NCBI GenBank assembly: GCA_027079895.1
Contig: JALWUZ010000428.1
Coordinates: forward strand, 1 to 16,740
DNA: 16,740 nt
Source of the DNA: Anaerolineae bacterium
GTDB taxonomy: Bacteria > Chloroflexota > Anaerolineae > B4-G1
Direction: 5' to 3'
The first letter of the stretch is position 1. Every line of letters begins with the position of its first letter. The notes under the pieces were generated by a model. That model had not been told where the DNA came from. It did no database searches and worked only from the letters and a program-made list of their open reading frames with translations. Positions 1-7,436 of the stretch are shown piece after piece. The translations under genes and the position numbers were made by a program.

Positions 1-1
1 C

Positions 2-1048
2 CCGACCCCCGTCCTCTGGCCGCCGGCCCGCCTGGGCTCGCCGGAGTACGGCATGCAGGCCTTCCTGTGGTGGAACGAGGAGGTCGCCCGCCGGGATATG
101 CGCCTCATCCGCGAGGCCGGCTTCACCTGGGTAAAGCAGCACGTCGCCTGGCGGGATGTCGAGGGGGCGGCGAAGGGGGCCTACAACTGGTACTTCACCG
201 ACCGCATCGTCGCCGACGCGGAGTCCTTGGGCCTGGAGCTCATCTTCCGCCTGGACAGCGAACCGGTCTGGGCGGTGCCACCACGGGGCGTCCGCTCCTA
301 CAACGGCCCACCGGAGCACCCGGAGGATTTCGGCGACTTCTGCCACGCGCTGGCGGTGCGCTACCGTGGGCGGGTGCGGGCCTATCAGGTGTGGAACGAG
401 CCCAACCTGTCCCGTGAGTGGGGCGGGTTCCAGCCGGACCCGGCCGGCTACGTCGCGCTGCTGCGGGCCTGCTACCTGGGCATCAAGACCGGCGACCCGG
501 ACGCGCTGGTCATCTCGGCAGGCCTCTCCCCCACAGACACCGGTCTCCCCGACGCACTGCCGGACATCGTCTACCTGAACGCGATGTACGAGGCCGGCGC
601 GGCCTCCTACTTCGACCTGCTGGGTGTCCACGCGCCGGGGTTCCTCTACCCGCCGGAGATGTCGCCGGAGGAAGTGGCGGAACGGCACGACGGCCACCGC
701 TTTTTCTGTTTCCGGCACGTCGAGGACGCGCGGGCGGTGATGCTCCGCTACGGCGACGGTTGGAAGCAGGTGGCGGTGTTGGAGATGGGGTGGACGACGG
801 ATCCGCTCCACCCGAACTACGCCTGGTTCGCCGTCAGCGAGGAGCAGCAGGCCGATTACCTGGTGCGGGCGTTCCGGTACGCGAAAGAGCACTGGCGCCC
901 CTGGGTCGGCCCGATGGTGGTCATCTCCATCGCCGACCCGCGCTGGACGGAGGACGACGAGCAGTACTGGTGGGCGATCACCGAACCCGGCTGGCCGGAG
1001 GCACGGCTGCGCCCGGCCTACGAGGCCCTGCGGGAGATGGAGAAGTGA
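2..1048 (+). CDS. Glycoside hydrolase-like (beta/alpha)8 protein, clan GH-A type, 5' end cut by window edge
   Basis: The reading frame is open from base 2, and the first ATG (53) lies inside the conserved part, so the true start is probably upstream of the window. The visible part resembles a clan GH-A glycosidase barrel (cellulase/GH39-like). Early in the protein is a 'GFTWVKQHVAWRDVEG' block. The motif VWNEPN puts the candidate acid/base glutamate at residue 116 counted from the ATG at 53, and VLEMGW puts the candidate nucleophile at residue 244. Two glutamates on strands 4 and 7 are the hallmark of this clan. The C-terminal WWAITEPGW block is also barrel-like. Whether it has a signal peptide cannot be seen. 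Substrate and GH family are not decidable from this sequence. It ends 6 bases before rtcA, so the two are probably co-transcribed although no functional link is obvious. Confidence 0.75.
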   Translation, partial: PTPVLWPPARLGSPEYGMQAFLWWNEEVARRDMRLIREAGFTWVKQHVAWRDVEGAAKGAYNWYFTDRIVADAESLGLELIFRLDSEPVWAVPPRGVRSYNGPPEHPEDFGDFCHALAVRYRGRVRAYQVWNEPNLSREWGGFQPDPAGYVALLRACYLGIKTGDPDALVISAGLSPTDTGLPDALPDIVYLNAMYEAGAASYFDLLGVHAPGFLYPPEMSPEEVAERHDGHRFFCFRHVEDARAVMLRYGDGWKQVAVLEMGWTTDPLHPNYAWFAVSEEQQADYLVRAFRYAKEHWRPWVGPMVVISIADPRWTEDDEQYWWAITEPGWPEARLRPAYEALREMEK

Positions 1049-1054
1049 GCGATA

Positions 1055-2101
1055 GTGGTGATTGACGGCTCCTACGGCGAGGGCGGCGGTCAGGTGCTCC
1101 GCTCGGCGTTGACGCTGGCGATGCTCACCGGACAGGCGGTGCGGCTGGAGAACATCCGCGCCGGACGGAGCAAGCCGGGCCTGCGGCCCCAGCACCTCAC
1201 CGCCGTGCGGGCGGCGGCGACGCTCTGCGACGCCCACCTGGAGGGGGACGTTCTGGGTTCACAGGTGCTCACCTTCCGGCCCGGTGGCCCGGCGTGTCCC
1301 GGCGAGTATCTCTTCGACGTGGCGGCGACTGCCCGGCGGGGCAGCGCGGGCGCCGTCACCCTCGTGTTGCAGACGGTGCTCCTGCCGCTGGCTCTGGCCG
1401 ATGGAGACTCGCTCCTGACGCTGCGCGGCGGGACACACGTCGCCTGGTCGCCGCCGGTTCCTTACTTGGAGCACGTCTTCTTCCCCCAACTGGCCCGGAT
1501 GGGTCTCAACGCGGCGGTGGAGTCGCTCCGCTGGGGGTTCTATCCCGTCGGCGGCGGGGAGGTGCGGGTGCGTATTGTCGGGAATGGGGGCCGCCCGCCG
1601 GCTCCCCTGCGACTGACCACTCGCGGCGCACTGTTGCGCGTCTGGGGGACGGCGGCGGCGATGAACCTGCCCGCTCACATCCCGCAGCGGATGGCCGCCC
1701 GCGCCCGCAACCTGCTGGCCGCCGCCGGCCTCACGGCCCAGATAGAGCCGGTGCGCCTGCGCGGGAGCGGGCCGGGGGCCGGCATCTTCCTCTTTGCCGA
1801 GTACGAGGCCGAAGGCGGAGGCGTCGCCGCCGGGTTCACCGCCTATGGCCGCCGCGGGCTGCCGGCCGAGCGGGTCGCCGAGGCCGCCGTCGAGGAACTG
1901 CTGGCCCATCACCGCGCCGACGCGCCCGTTGACCCGCACCTGGCCGACCAGTTGGTGCTGCCGCTCGCTCTGGCGGAGGGGGAGTCGCGGATACGCACTT
2001 CGCGGGTCTCCCAGCACCTGCTGACCAACATCTGGGTCGTGCAGCATTTCCTGGAGCGGGAGATTCAGGTGGAGGGAGGGACGGTGACGGTGGTCGGTTA
2101 G
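1055..2101 (+). CDS. rtcA: RNA 3'-terminal phosphate cyclase RtcA
   Basis: RtcA uses ATP to convert the 3'-phosphate of an RNA end to a 2',3'-cyclic phosphate through an enzyme-AMP intermediate. The 348-residue product has the family's usual length. Visible motifs are DGSYGEGGGQ (residues 4-13), RSKPGLRPQHLT (38-49), an RGGTHVAWSPPVPYLEHVF-like block in the middle, and HLADQL near the C-terminus. His295 in that last motif corresponds to the adenylylated histidine (His309 in E. coli). The chosen start is the first of two adjacent GTG codons, 6 bases after the glycosidase stop. A GGAG stands about 12 bases upstream, so the second GTG (1058) is also possible. Neither an RtcB ligase gene nor an rtcR regulator gene is next to it, unlike the E. 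coli rtc operon. The family call is secure. The physiological RNA substrate is unknown. Confidence 0.95.
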   Translation: MVIDGSYGEGGGQVLRSALTLAMLTGQAVRLENIRAGRSKPGLRPQHLTAVRAAATLCDAHLEGDVLGSQVLTFRPGGPACPGEYLFDVAATARRGSAGAVTLVLQTVLLPLALADGDSLLTLRGGTHVAWSPPVPYLEHVFFPQLARMGLNAAVESLRWGFYPVGGGEVRVRIVGNGGRPPAPLRLTTRGALLRVWGTAAAMNLPAHIPQRMAARARNLLAAAGLTAQIEPVRLRGSGPGAGIFLFAEYEAEGGGVAAGFTAYGRRGLPAERVAEAAVEELLAHHRADAPVDPHLADQLVLPLALAEGESRIRTSRVSQHLLTNIWVVQHFLEREIQVEGGTVTVVG

Positions 2102-2175
2102 TTATGCGTGTTCTGAACCGGCTGAGCAGGTGGGCGAAGCCGACGGGCGACAACTGACCTGTCCCACCTGACCGA

Positions 2176-2203
2176 TTGCTAATTTGTCCTACCGTGTTAT
2201 AAT
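2176..2203 (+). promoter_or_regulatory. Sigma70-type promoter ahead of the lipoprotein operon
   Basis: A -35-like TTGCTA (2176-2181, 4 of 6 consensus) and a perfect TATAAT -10 (2198-2203) are separated by 16 bases. Transcription would start near 2210, giving a leader of about 33 bases that carries a strong GAGAGGAGG-type ribosome binding site before the ATG at 2243. The surrounding 140-base gap is visibly AT-richer than the genes. This would separate the downstream lipoprotein run from rtcA. The call rests on sequence match only. Confidence 0.6.
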
Positions 2204-2242
2204 CTCGCTGCCCCAGGCGACCCAGAGAGGAGGCCGAGGAAA

Positions 2243-2881
2243 ATGCGCCGTCATAGTTGGGGGAAGTACCTGTTGTTGCTCCTGCTCCTGTTAGCAGTGA
2301 CCGGCTGCCGCAAGAGCGACGACCAATCCATCGCCTTTCAGGAATCCTTCGACGACCCACGCGGCGGGTGGCCCAGCGGGCAGACGCCGGAGTTCACCTA
2401 CGGCTACGGCGACAAGGACTACTCCATCGCGGTGCAGACGCCCAACTGGTTCGGCTGGGCTACCCCTGGCCGACAGTTCGCCGACGTGAGCATCGAGGTG
2501 GACGTGCGCCCCGCCCCCGACTCCCAGGACGGCCATTTCGGGGTTCTCTGCCGCCACGTGAACGTCCGCAACTTCTACTACTTCGCCATCAGCGACGACG
2601 GCTACTACGCCATCTTCCGGCGGCTGGACGGCGGCCCGCTCACCCTGCTCAACTGGGGCGGCGGCATGCTCCCCTCCCAGGCGATTCGGCCCGGCGGGGA
2701 GAGCAATCACCTCCTCGCGGTCTGCCAGGGAGACGAACTCAGTTTCTACATCAACGGAGAATTGGTGGCGATCGTCAACGACGACGCGCTGGCGCGGGGG
2801 GACATCGGTCTCGGCGCGGGGAGCGGCCCGGACGGGCTCACTCACGCCCTCTTCGACGACCTCCTCGTCTCCCGCCCGTGA
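2243..2881 (+). CDS. Lipoprotein with LamG/concanavalin-like domain, paralogue 1
   Basis: The 212-residue product begins with a basic stretch, a run of eight leucines and a lipobox VTGC with the acylated Cys at residue 22. It is therefore expected to be lipid-anchored outside the cytoplasmic membrane. The mature part looks like a single all-beta jelly-roll (LamG/DUF1080-like): F-DP--GW at the start, then FYYFAISDDGYY, a SFYINGE strand, GDIGLGAG, and a closing LFDDLLV. This layout is common in carbohydrate-binding or laminin-G-like sandwiches, but no catalytic residues are evident and I assign no substrate. The next gene encodes a collinear paralogue 25 bases downstream. A strong Shine-Dalgarno supports the ATG at 2243. 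Lipoprotein status is well supported; the function is unknown. Confidence 0.85.
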   Translation: MRRHSWGKYLLLLLLLLAVTGCRKSDDQSIAFQESFDDPRGGWPSGQTPEFTYGYGDKDYSIAVQTPNWFGWATPGRQFADVSIEVDVRPAPDSQDGHFGVLCRHVNVRNFYYFAISDDGYYAIFRRLDGGPLTLLNWGGGMLPSQAIRPGGESNHLLAVCQGDELSFYINGELVAIVNDDALARGDIGLGAGSGPDGLTHALFDDLLVSRP

Positions 2882-2906
2882 CCTGAGGCCCCGGAAGGAG
2901 CGGATT

Positions 2907-3539
2907 ATGACTCGGAAAACCGTGTGGCTCGCAATCGCCCTCACAGCCGCCGTCGCCCTGCTGCTCACCGCCTGCGGCGGCGGGCCGAAGGATGTCTCCT
3001 GGGGAGACGATTTCTCCGACCCGGAAAGCGGCTGGCTGGCGGAATCGGACTCCTCGGCGGAGGTGGGGTATCAGGACGGCGTGATGCGGGTGTTCGTCAA
3101 GGCCCCCAATCGGCTGGCGTGGGCCTCCGCTGGGCGCGAACTGGCCGATTTCCACCTGGCCGTCGAGGCTACTCAGGTCTCCGGCCCGGACGACAACGAG
3201 TACGGCGTCCTCGCCCGTATGTCCGACCCCGACCACTTCTACTGCTTCTCCATCAGCGGCGACGGGTACTATCAGGTCAGCAAGTACGAGGCCGGGACGC
3301 GCACCCCGTTGGCCGGGGATTGGACTCCCTCCGACGCCATCAACACCGGCGCGGCGACGAACATCCTGGAGGTCAACTGCAACGGGGCCATGCTGACCTT
3401 CGTCGTCAACGGGGTACAGGTGGCCCAGGTGGAGGACGACACTTACTCCAAAGGGGACATCGGCCTGTACGCCGGGGCCTTCTTCGACCCGGACGTGGAG
3501 GTCTATTTCGACAATCTCAGCATCACCACAGCGGATTGA
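2907..3539 (+). CDS. Lipoprotein with LamG/concanavalin-like domain, paralogue 2
   Basis: The 210-residue product has a signal peptide with lipobox LTAC (Cys23), then a Gly-rich linker and the same beta-sandwich plan as the previous gene. Shared landmarks in the same order are F-DPESGW, a PN-(F/L)-WA--GR-(L/F)AD block, FY-F-IS-DGYY, a VNG strand, GDIGLYAG and a final FDNL. Sequence identity outside these blocks is modest, so this is an old duplication or one under divergent selection. AAGGAG at 2895-2900 supports the ATG. The start follows paralogue 1 by 25 bases and the stop precedes the DUF2061 gene by 6 bases, so it is very likely in one operon with both. Ligand and role are unknown. Confidence 0.85.
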   Translation: MTRKTVWLAIALTAAVALLLTACGGGPKDVSWGDDFSDPESGWLAESDSSAEVGYQDGVMRVFVKAPNRLAWASAGRELADFHLAVEATQVSGPDDNEYGVLARMSDPDHFYCFSISGDGYYQVSKYEAGTRTPLAGDWTPSDAINTGAATNILEVNCNGAMLTFVVNGVQVAQVEDDTYSKGDIGLYAGAFFDPDVEVYFDNLSITTAD

Positions 3540-3545
3540 GAGGCT

Positions 3546-3842
3546 ATGAGTACCCAGAAGCGTTCTTTCGTCAAGGCGACGACCTGGCGGCTGGTGGCGA
3601 TCATCGTCCTGGCAATCGTCTCCTACGTCGTCACCGGAAAGTGGGAGGAGGTGACGGCCATCACTTTGTTGTACCACTCCATCCAGATCGCCGCCTACTA
3701 CTTCCACGAGCGGGTGTGGGAGCGCATCTCGTGGGGCAAAATCCACCACCCGCTGGCGGACATCCCGGTCAAACAGCACCTCACCCCGGAGGATCGGGAA
3801 CTGGTCATCGCCCACCTGCGGGAGTTGGGGTATCTGGACTGA
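3546..3842 (+). CDS. DUF2061 family small membrane protein
   Basis: This 98-residue protein matches the DUF2061 pattern: a basic N-terminus (KRSFVKATTWR), a first membrane segment (about residues 15-32), then a second amphipathic or membrane segment with YHSIQIAAYYFHERVW and ISWG. The YY-HER-W signature is typical of the family. The function of DUF2061 is not established. The C-terminal third (about 30 residues, HHPLADIPVKQHLT and onward) is hydrophilic and probably cytoplasmic. It begins 6 bases after the second lipoprotein and ends 15 bases before mtaB. The ribosome binding site is weak (GAGAGG), consistent with translational coupling. Confidence 0.85.
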   Translation: MSTQKRSFVKATTWRLVAIIVLAIVSYVVTGKWEEVTAITLLYHSIQIAAYYFHERVWERISWGKIHHPLADIPVKQHLTPEDRELVIAHLRELGYLD

Positions 3843-3857
3843 CCACTGGCGCGAACG

Positions 3858-5108
3858 GTGAATGTCTACCTCGACAGCCTGGGCTGCCGTCTGAACCAGA
3901 GCGAGATACAGGCGTTGGAGCGGGCTCTCGTCGCCGCCGGCCACGTGGTGGTCGCCGCGCCGGAGCAGGCCGCGGTGTGCGTCCTCAACACCTGCGCCGT
4001 GACCGCCGCGGCGGAGCGGAAATCCCGTCACCGCCTCCGCGCCCTGGCCCGTGCCAACCCTCAGGCGCGTATCGCCGCCCTCGGCTGCTACGCCACGCTG
4101 TCGCCGGAGACCTGCGCCGCGCTCCCCGGCGTCGCTTGGGTCATACCCAACGACGAGAAGGAGCGGACGGCCGGCCTGATAGCCCCGGCCCCCGCTTCTC
4201 AGTCGGCGGATAAGGGCCTCAGCCGCTGGCGCACCCGCGCTTTCGTCAAAGTGCAGGACGGCTGCGACAATCACTGCACCTACTGCCTGACCCGGATACT
4301 GCGCGGGCCGTCCCGCAGCCGCCCGTTGGAGGAGGTGGTGACGGAGGTACAAACGTTGGCCGACGCCGGATACCGCGAGGCGGTGCTGACCGGCGTCAAC
4401 CTGGGCTCCTACGGGCACGACCGGGGACAGCCCGACGGCCTGCGGCATCTGGTCGCGGTCCTGCTCGCCCACACCGACATCCCCCGCCTGCGGCTCTCGT
4501 CGCTGGAGCCCTGGGCGGTGGACGAGGACTTCTTCCGCCTGTGGGAAAATCCGCGCCTCTGCCGTCAGATTCACCTGCCGTTGCAGGCCGGGCACGACGA
4601 GACGCTGCGCCGGATGGGGCGGCGAATCACCACCGCCCGTTTCGCCCGTCTGGTCGAGGCGGTCCGCGCCGCTATCCCCGACGCGGCCATCACCACCGAC
4701 ATCATCGTCGGGTTCCCCGGCGAGAACGAAACGGCCTTCCGCGCCGGGTACGAGTTCGTCGCCGCGCTGGGATTCGCCCGCCTGCACGTGTTCCCTTACT
4801 CGCCGCGACCGGGCACCCCTGCCGCCGCGTTCCCCGACCAGGTGCCGCACGCGGAGCGGGAACGGCGGGCCCGCCGCATGCGGGCCCTGGGCGACACACT
4901 GGCAGCCCGCTTCCGCCGCCGGTTCGTCGGGCGGCGCATGGCGGTGCTCTGGGAAAGTCGGCGGGACGGGCACTGGCAGGGGCTGACCGACAATTACCTG
5001 CGGGTCGTCGCCCCGGCGGACGCCGACCCGAACCTGCGCGGGCGCATCGTCCCCGCCCGCCTGCTCGCCGTACAAGGCGCACATCTCATCGGAGAGGTGC
5101 TCGGATGA
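3858..5108 (+). CDS. mtaB: MtaB-type tRNA t6A37 methylthiotransferase (MiaB-like radical SAM)
   Basis: MtaB adds a methylthio group to N6-threonylcarbamoyladenosine-37 of ANN-decoding tRNAs, forming ms2t6A. The 416-residue protein has the three parts of the MTTase family: an N-terminal UPF0004 domain with cluster cysteines Cys10, Cys46 and Cys77; a radical SAM core with CxxxCxxC at Cys136, Cys140 and Cys143; and a C-terminal TRAM-like RNA-binding domain (about residues 355-415). The short N-terminal CRLNQSE motif and overall length fit the MtaB/YqeV branch better than MiaB or RimO, but this is by eye. The GTG start at 3858 is the only credible one, because an in-frame stop lies 15 bases upstream. 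No good Shine-Dalgarno is visible. The stop overlaps the HIT gene start. Confidence 0.88.
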   Translation: MNVYLDSLGCRLNQSEIQALERALVAAGHVVVAAPEQAAVCVLNTCAVTAAAERKSRHRLRALARANPQARIAALGCYATLSPETCAALPGVAWVIPNDEKERTAGLIAPAPASQSADKGLSRWRTRAFVKVQDGCDNHCTYCLTRILRGPSRSRPLEEVVTEVQTLADAGYREAVLTGVNLGSYGHDRGQPDGLRHLVAVLLAHTDIPRLRLSSLEPWAVDEDFFRLWENPRLCRQIHLPLQAGHDETLRRMGRRITTARFARLVEAVRAAIPDAAITTDIIVGFPGENETAFRAGYEFVAALGFARLHVFPYSPRPGTPAAAFPDQVPHAERERRARRMRALGDTLAARFRRRFVGRRMAVLWESRRDGHWQGLTDNYLRVVAPADADPNLRGRIVPARLLAVQGAHLIGEVLG

Positions 5109-5446
5109 ACGATTGCATCTTCTGCCGCATCATACAAGGCACGGCTCCGGCCCGCATCGTCTATCAGGACGACGAGGTGACGGCCTTCCACGACATCCAT
5201 CCCCGCGCTCCGATCCACATCCTCATCGTGCCCAACAAGCACATCCCCGGCGTCAACCAGGTCGCGCCGGAGGACGTCCCTATGCTGGGCCGCCTGTTCC
5301 TCGTCGCCCGGCGTCTGGCGGAGGAGATGGCCATCGCCGACGGCTACCGGCTGGTGCTCAACACCGGTCGCCGGGCCGGACAGTCGGTGTTTCATCTGCA
5401 CGTTCATTTACTGGGAGGGCGGTCCTTCGGCTGGCCGCCTGGATAA
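5105..5446 (+). CDS. HIT family nucleotide hydrolase (Hint/PKCI-like)
   Basis: This small histidine-triad protein (113 residues) starts with the CIFCRII motif typical of bacterial Hint/HinT proteins and ends with the catalytic triad HLHVHLL (His97, His99, His101). HinT-like proteins hydrolyse nucleoside phosphoramidates and aminoacyl-adenylates. CxxC at residues 4-7 may bind zinc, as in some family members. The ATG overlaps the mtaB stop in an ATGA arrangement, which implies translational coupling. The C-terminus GWPPG is normal for the family. The next gene follows 20 bases later with its own strong ribosome binding site. Confidence 0.92.
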   Translation: MNDCIFCRIIQGTAPARIVYQDDEVTAFHDIHPRAPIHILIVPNKHIPGVNQVAPEDVPMLGRLFLVARRLAEEMAIADGYRLVLNTGRRAGQSVFHLHVHLLGGRSFGWPPG

Positions 5447-5466
5447 TTCTAACGGGAGGAGTTAAA

Positions 5467-6144
5467 ATGTTGGTCAAAGATCGTATGACGCCCAATCCCA
5501 TCACCGTCACCACCGAGACCAGCCTCAAGGAGGCCCTGGAATTGGTGCGCAGCAAGCCGTTCCGGCACCTGCCGGTACTGGACAAGGATGGCAAGTTGGT
5601 CGGCATCGTGACCGAGAAGAGCCTGGTCTACGCCTCGCCTACGGCCACGACGACCCTCAGCGTGTTCGAGGTGGACTACATCCTCTCGCGCACGAAGATC
5701 GGCCAGGTGATTCAGGGGGAGGTGGTCACCGTCGGCCCCGACCTCCCGATCGAAGAGGCGGCCCGCGTGATGATTGACCACCGCATCGGCTGTCTGCCCG
5801 TCGTCGAGGACGACAAACTGATCGGCATCATCAGCGACACCGACATCTTCCGCGTCCTCGTCGAGGGGCTGGGCGGCGGCCATCCCTCGCTGCGCATCAC
5901 CATCGTCATCCCGGAGGCGGTCGGCAGCCTGGCGCGAGTCACCGCCAAAATCGCCTCCCTGGGCGGCAACATCCACACCCTGGGCACATTCTGGGGAGAG
6001 CGACCGGAGGATCGGGTCATCGCCTTCCGGCTGGAAGGGGTGGACCGGGACGAGGTGGTGAAGGCACTAGAGGAGGAGGGCGTCAAAGTGACGAACGTGT
6101 GGGAACCGTCCGCTCCACCGGACAAAGAAGCCCAGGCGGACTAG
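5467..6144 (+). CDS. CBS-CBS-ACT domain protein (AcuB-like)
   Basis: A 225-residue cytoplasmic protein with two CBS domains (about residues 7-55 and 78-132) followed by an ACT domain (about 143-212). The first CBS begins MTPNPITV, and the second holds HRIGCLPVV and DTDIFRVLV. The ACT part has the LRITIVIPE strand and GSLARVTAKIASLGGNIHT helix typical of small-molecule-sensing ACT folds. CBS pairs bind adenosine-containing ligands and ACT domains bind amino acids, so this looks like a stand-alone metabolic sensor, as in AcuB-like proteins. The partner is unknown. The ATG is preceded by GGGAGGAG. The longer in-frame reading upstream (from 5113) is out of frame with the HIT gene and is not real. 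Confidence 0.85.
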   Translation: MLVKDRMTPNPITVTTETSLKEALELVRSKPFRHLPVLDKDGKLVGIVTEKSLVYASPTATTTLSVFEVDYILSRTKIGQVIQGEVVTVGPDLPIEEAARVMIDHRIGCLPVVEDDKLIGIISDTDIFRVLVEGLGGGHPSLRITIVIPEAVGSLARVTAKIASLGGNIHTLGTFWGERPEDRVIAFRLEGVDRDEVVKALEEEGVKVTNVWEPSAPPDKEAQAD

Positions 6145-6188
6145 CGGCGGTTTAGGATTGTCGTTGCATAAAAAATAAGGAGGAGACA

Positions 6189-6869
6189 ATGCGTTACGAA
6201 GTTCACGGTACGTTTTTGCAGACGGTTGACATCTATCTGAGCCAGGGGGAGGCGGTCTTCACCGAATCCGGCGGCATGGCCTGGATGAAAGGCGACATCG
6301 AGATGAAGACCAACACCAAAGGCGGTCTGATGGCCGGGCTGGGACGGAAGTTGGCCGGCGAGTCGCTGTTCATGACCACCTATACCTGCCGCAAGGGGGA
6401 AGGGTTGGTCGTCTTCACCCCCGAAGCACCGGGCAAGGTGCTCGACTTCAACCTGGAAGCCGGCCGGTCCCTCATCTGTCAGAAGGACGCCTTCATGTGC
6501 GCCCAGGATTCGGTCAAGTTGGAGATGCACTTCCGCAAGAAACTGGGGGCCGGGCTGTTCGGCGGCGAGGGGTTCATCCTGCAAAGAGTCACCGGCCCCG
6601 GCGTGGTCTTCCTGGAGATCCCCGGCGAGGTGCGGGAGTACACCCTGGCTCCCGGCGAGATGATGAAAGTTGACCCCGGCCACATCGCCCTGTTCGAGCC
6701 GACGGTGAAGTACGACATCACCCGCGTGAAAGGGGTAGCGAACGTGCTCTTCTCCGGCGAGGGGCTCTTCCTGGCGAAGTTGACCGGCCCCGGTCGGGTG
6801 TGGCTCCAGAGCCTGCCGCTATCGAACCTGGCGCACAAGTTGGCCCGCTACCTGCCGACGAGCAAATAG
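6189..6869 (+). CDS. AIM24 family protein (TIGR00266/DUF124-like)
   Basis: The 226-residue protein is a mirrored beta-roll of the AIM24/DUF124 type. It opens with an EVHGTFLQTVDIYLSQGE block. GGM-WM, a glycine-rich SGEGLFL repeat near the C-terminus, and PGEMMKVDPGHIALFE are recognisable. The biochemical role of this family in bacteria is not established; the yeast namesake acts in mitochondrial morphology. A strong AGGAGGAG ribosome binding site precedes the ATG, inside a 44-base AT-rich gap after the CBS-ACT gene. No clear promoter could be picked, so it may belong to the upstream operon. It ends just before the perfect inverted repeat at 6892. Confidence 0.85.
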   Translation: MRYEVHGTFLQTVDIYLSQGEAVFTESGGMAWMKGDIEMKTNTKGGLMAGLGRKLAGESLFMTTYTCRKGEGLVVFTPEAPGKVLDFNLEAGRSLICQKDAFMCAQDSVKLEMHFRKKLGAGLFGGEGFILQRVTGPGVVFLEIPGEVREYTLAPGEMMKVDPGHIALFEPTVKYDITRVKGVANVLFSGEGLFLAKLTGPGRVWLQSLPLSNLAHKLARYLPTSK

Positions 6870-6891
6870 CGCTGAGGTTCTCCCAAAATGT

Positions 6892-6926
6892 CAGGTGCGA
6901 CGCACTCCCGCAGTGCGTCGCACCTG
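6892..6926. repeat. Perfect 15-bp inverted repeat between convergent genes
   Basis: The left arm CAGGTGCGACGCACT (6892-6906) and the right arm AGTGCGTCGCACCTG (6912-6926) pair perfectly over 15 bases around a 5-base loop CCCGC. The repeat sits 22 bases after the AIM24 stop and 52 bases before the moaE stop. No T-run follows on either strand, so it is not a canonical Rho-independent terminator, although the stem could still act as a bidirectional terminator or an mRNA-stabilising hairpin. Alternatively it may be a copy of a dispersed palindromic repeat. The structure itself is certain; its role is not. Confidence 0.85.
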
Positions 6927-6978
6927 GTTGTCACCGGACATTCATCATCCGTCCGACGCCCAGAGCGTCCACCGGCGT

Positions 6979-7413
6979 TCAGACCGCCTCCCTTGCTCCG
7001 CTTCCTTCCTCCACCCACTCCGCCCCGCCGTCGGCCCAGACCTCTTTTTTCCAGATGGGGACGATCTCCTTCAGCCGGTCAATGCCGTACCGCAGGGCGT
7101 CGAAGAGCGGGGCACGATGGGCGGCTGAGATAGCGATGACCACGGCGACCGCGCCGATTTCCAGCCGTCCCACCCGGTGGACGATCGCCACCCGCCGCAC
7201 ATCCGGCCAGCGGGAGCGAATCTCCGCCCCGATTTGGCGCAGCGTCTCCTCCGCCATTTCGGGGTAAGCCTCGTATTCCAGGTAGCGCACCGCGCGACCG
7301 TCGGTCTCGCCGCGCACCGTGCCGACGAAAGTCACCACCGCGCCGATGGCCGGTTCCGTCAGCCGGGCGACGACCTCCTCGACGGAGAGCGGCTCCGTCG
7401 TCACCTCGAACAT
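6979..7413 (-). CDS. moaE: Molybdopterin synthase catalytic subunit MoaE
   Basis: MoaE works with thiocarboxylated MoaD to convert cyclic pyranopterin monophosphate to molybdopterin. The chosen start gives 144 residues, the normal size. The VGTVRG block and the end motif KEIVPIWKKE are diagnostic; Lys115 and Lys122 stand seven apart like the key lysines 119 and 126 of E. coli MoaE. I prefer the ATG at 7413 (MFEVTTEPLS) because AGGAGG on this strand (7424-7429) lies 10 bases upstream. The ATG at 7419 is a close alternative with 4-base spacing. The longer reading from 7461 translates a palindromic repeat and is rejected. Last gene of the moa group. Confidence 0.95.
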   Translation of the reverse strand: MFEVTTEPLSVEEVVARLTEPAIGAVVTFVGTVRGETDGRAVRYLEYEAYPEMAEETLRQIGAEIRSRWPDVRRVAIVHRVGRLEIGAVAVVIAISAAHRAPLFDALRYGIDRLKEIVPIWKKEVWADGGAEWVEEGSGAREAV

Positions 7414-7436
7414 TTCCATCGCGCCTCCTGTGAGCA

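Noticed and set aside
2127..2170. An 8-bp inverted repeat (CAGGTGGG/CCCACCTG) after rtcA
   Set aside because: The arms are 28 bases apart with no T-run. It is too weak to call a terminator, though it lies in the right place.
2838..5084. A 748-codon open frame on the minus strand
   Set aside because: It lies antisense to four well-supported plus-strand genes, is full of low-complexity Gly/Arg/Val/Asp, and has no recognisable domain. Long antisense frames are expected in GC-rich DNA.
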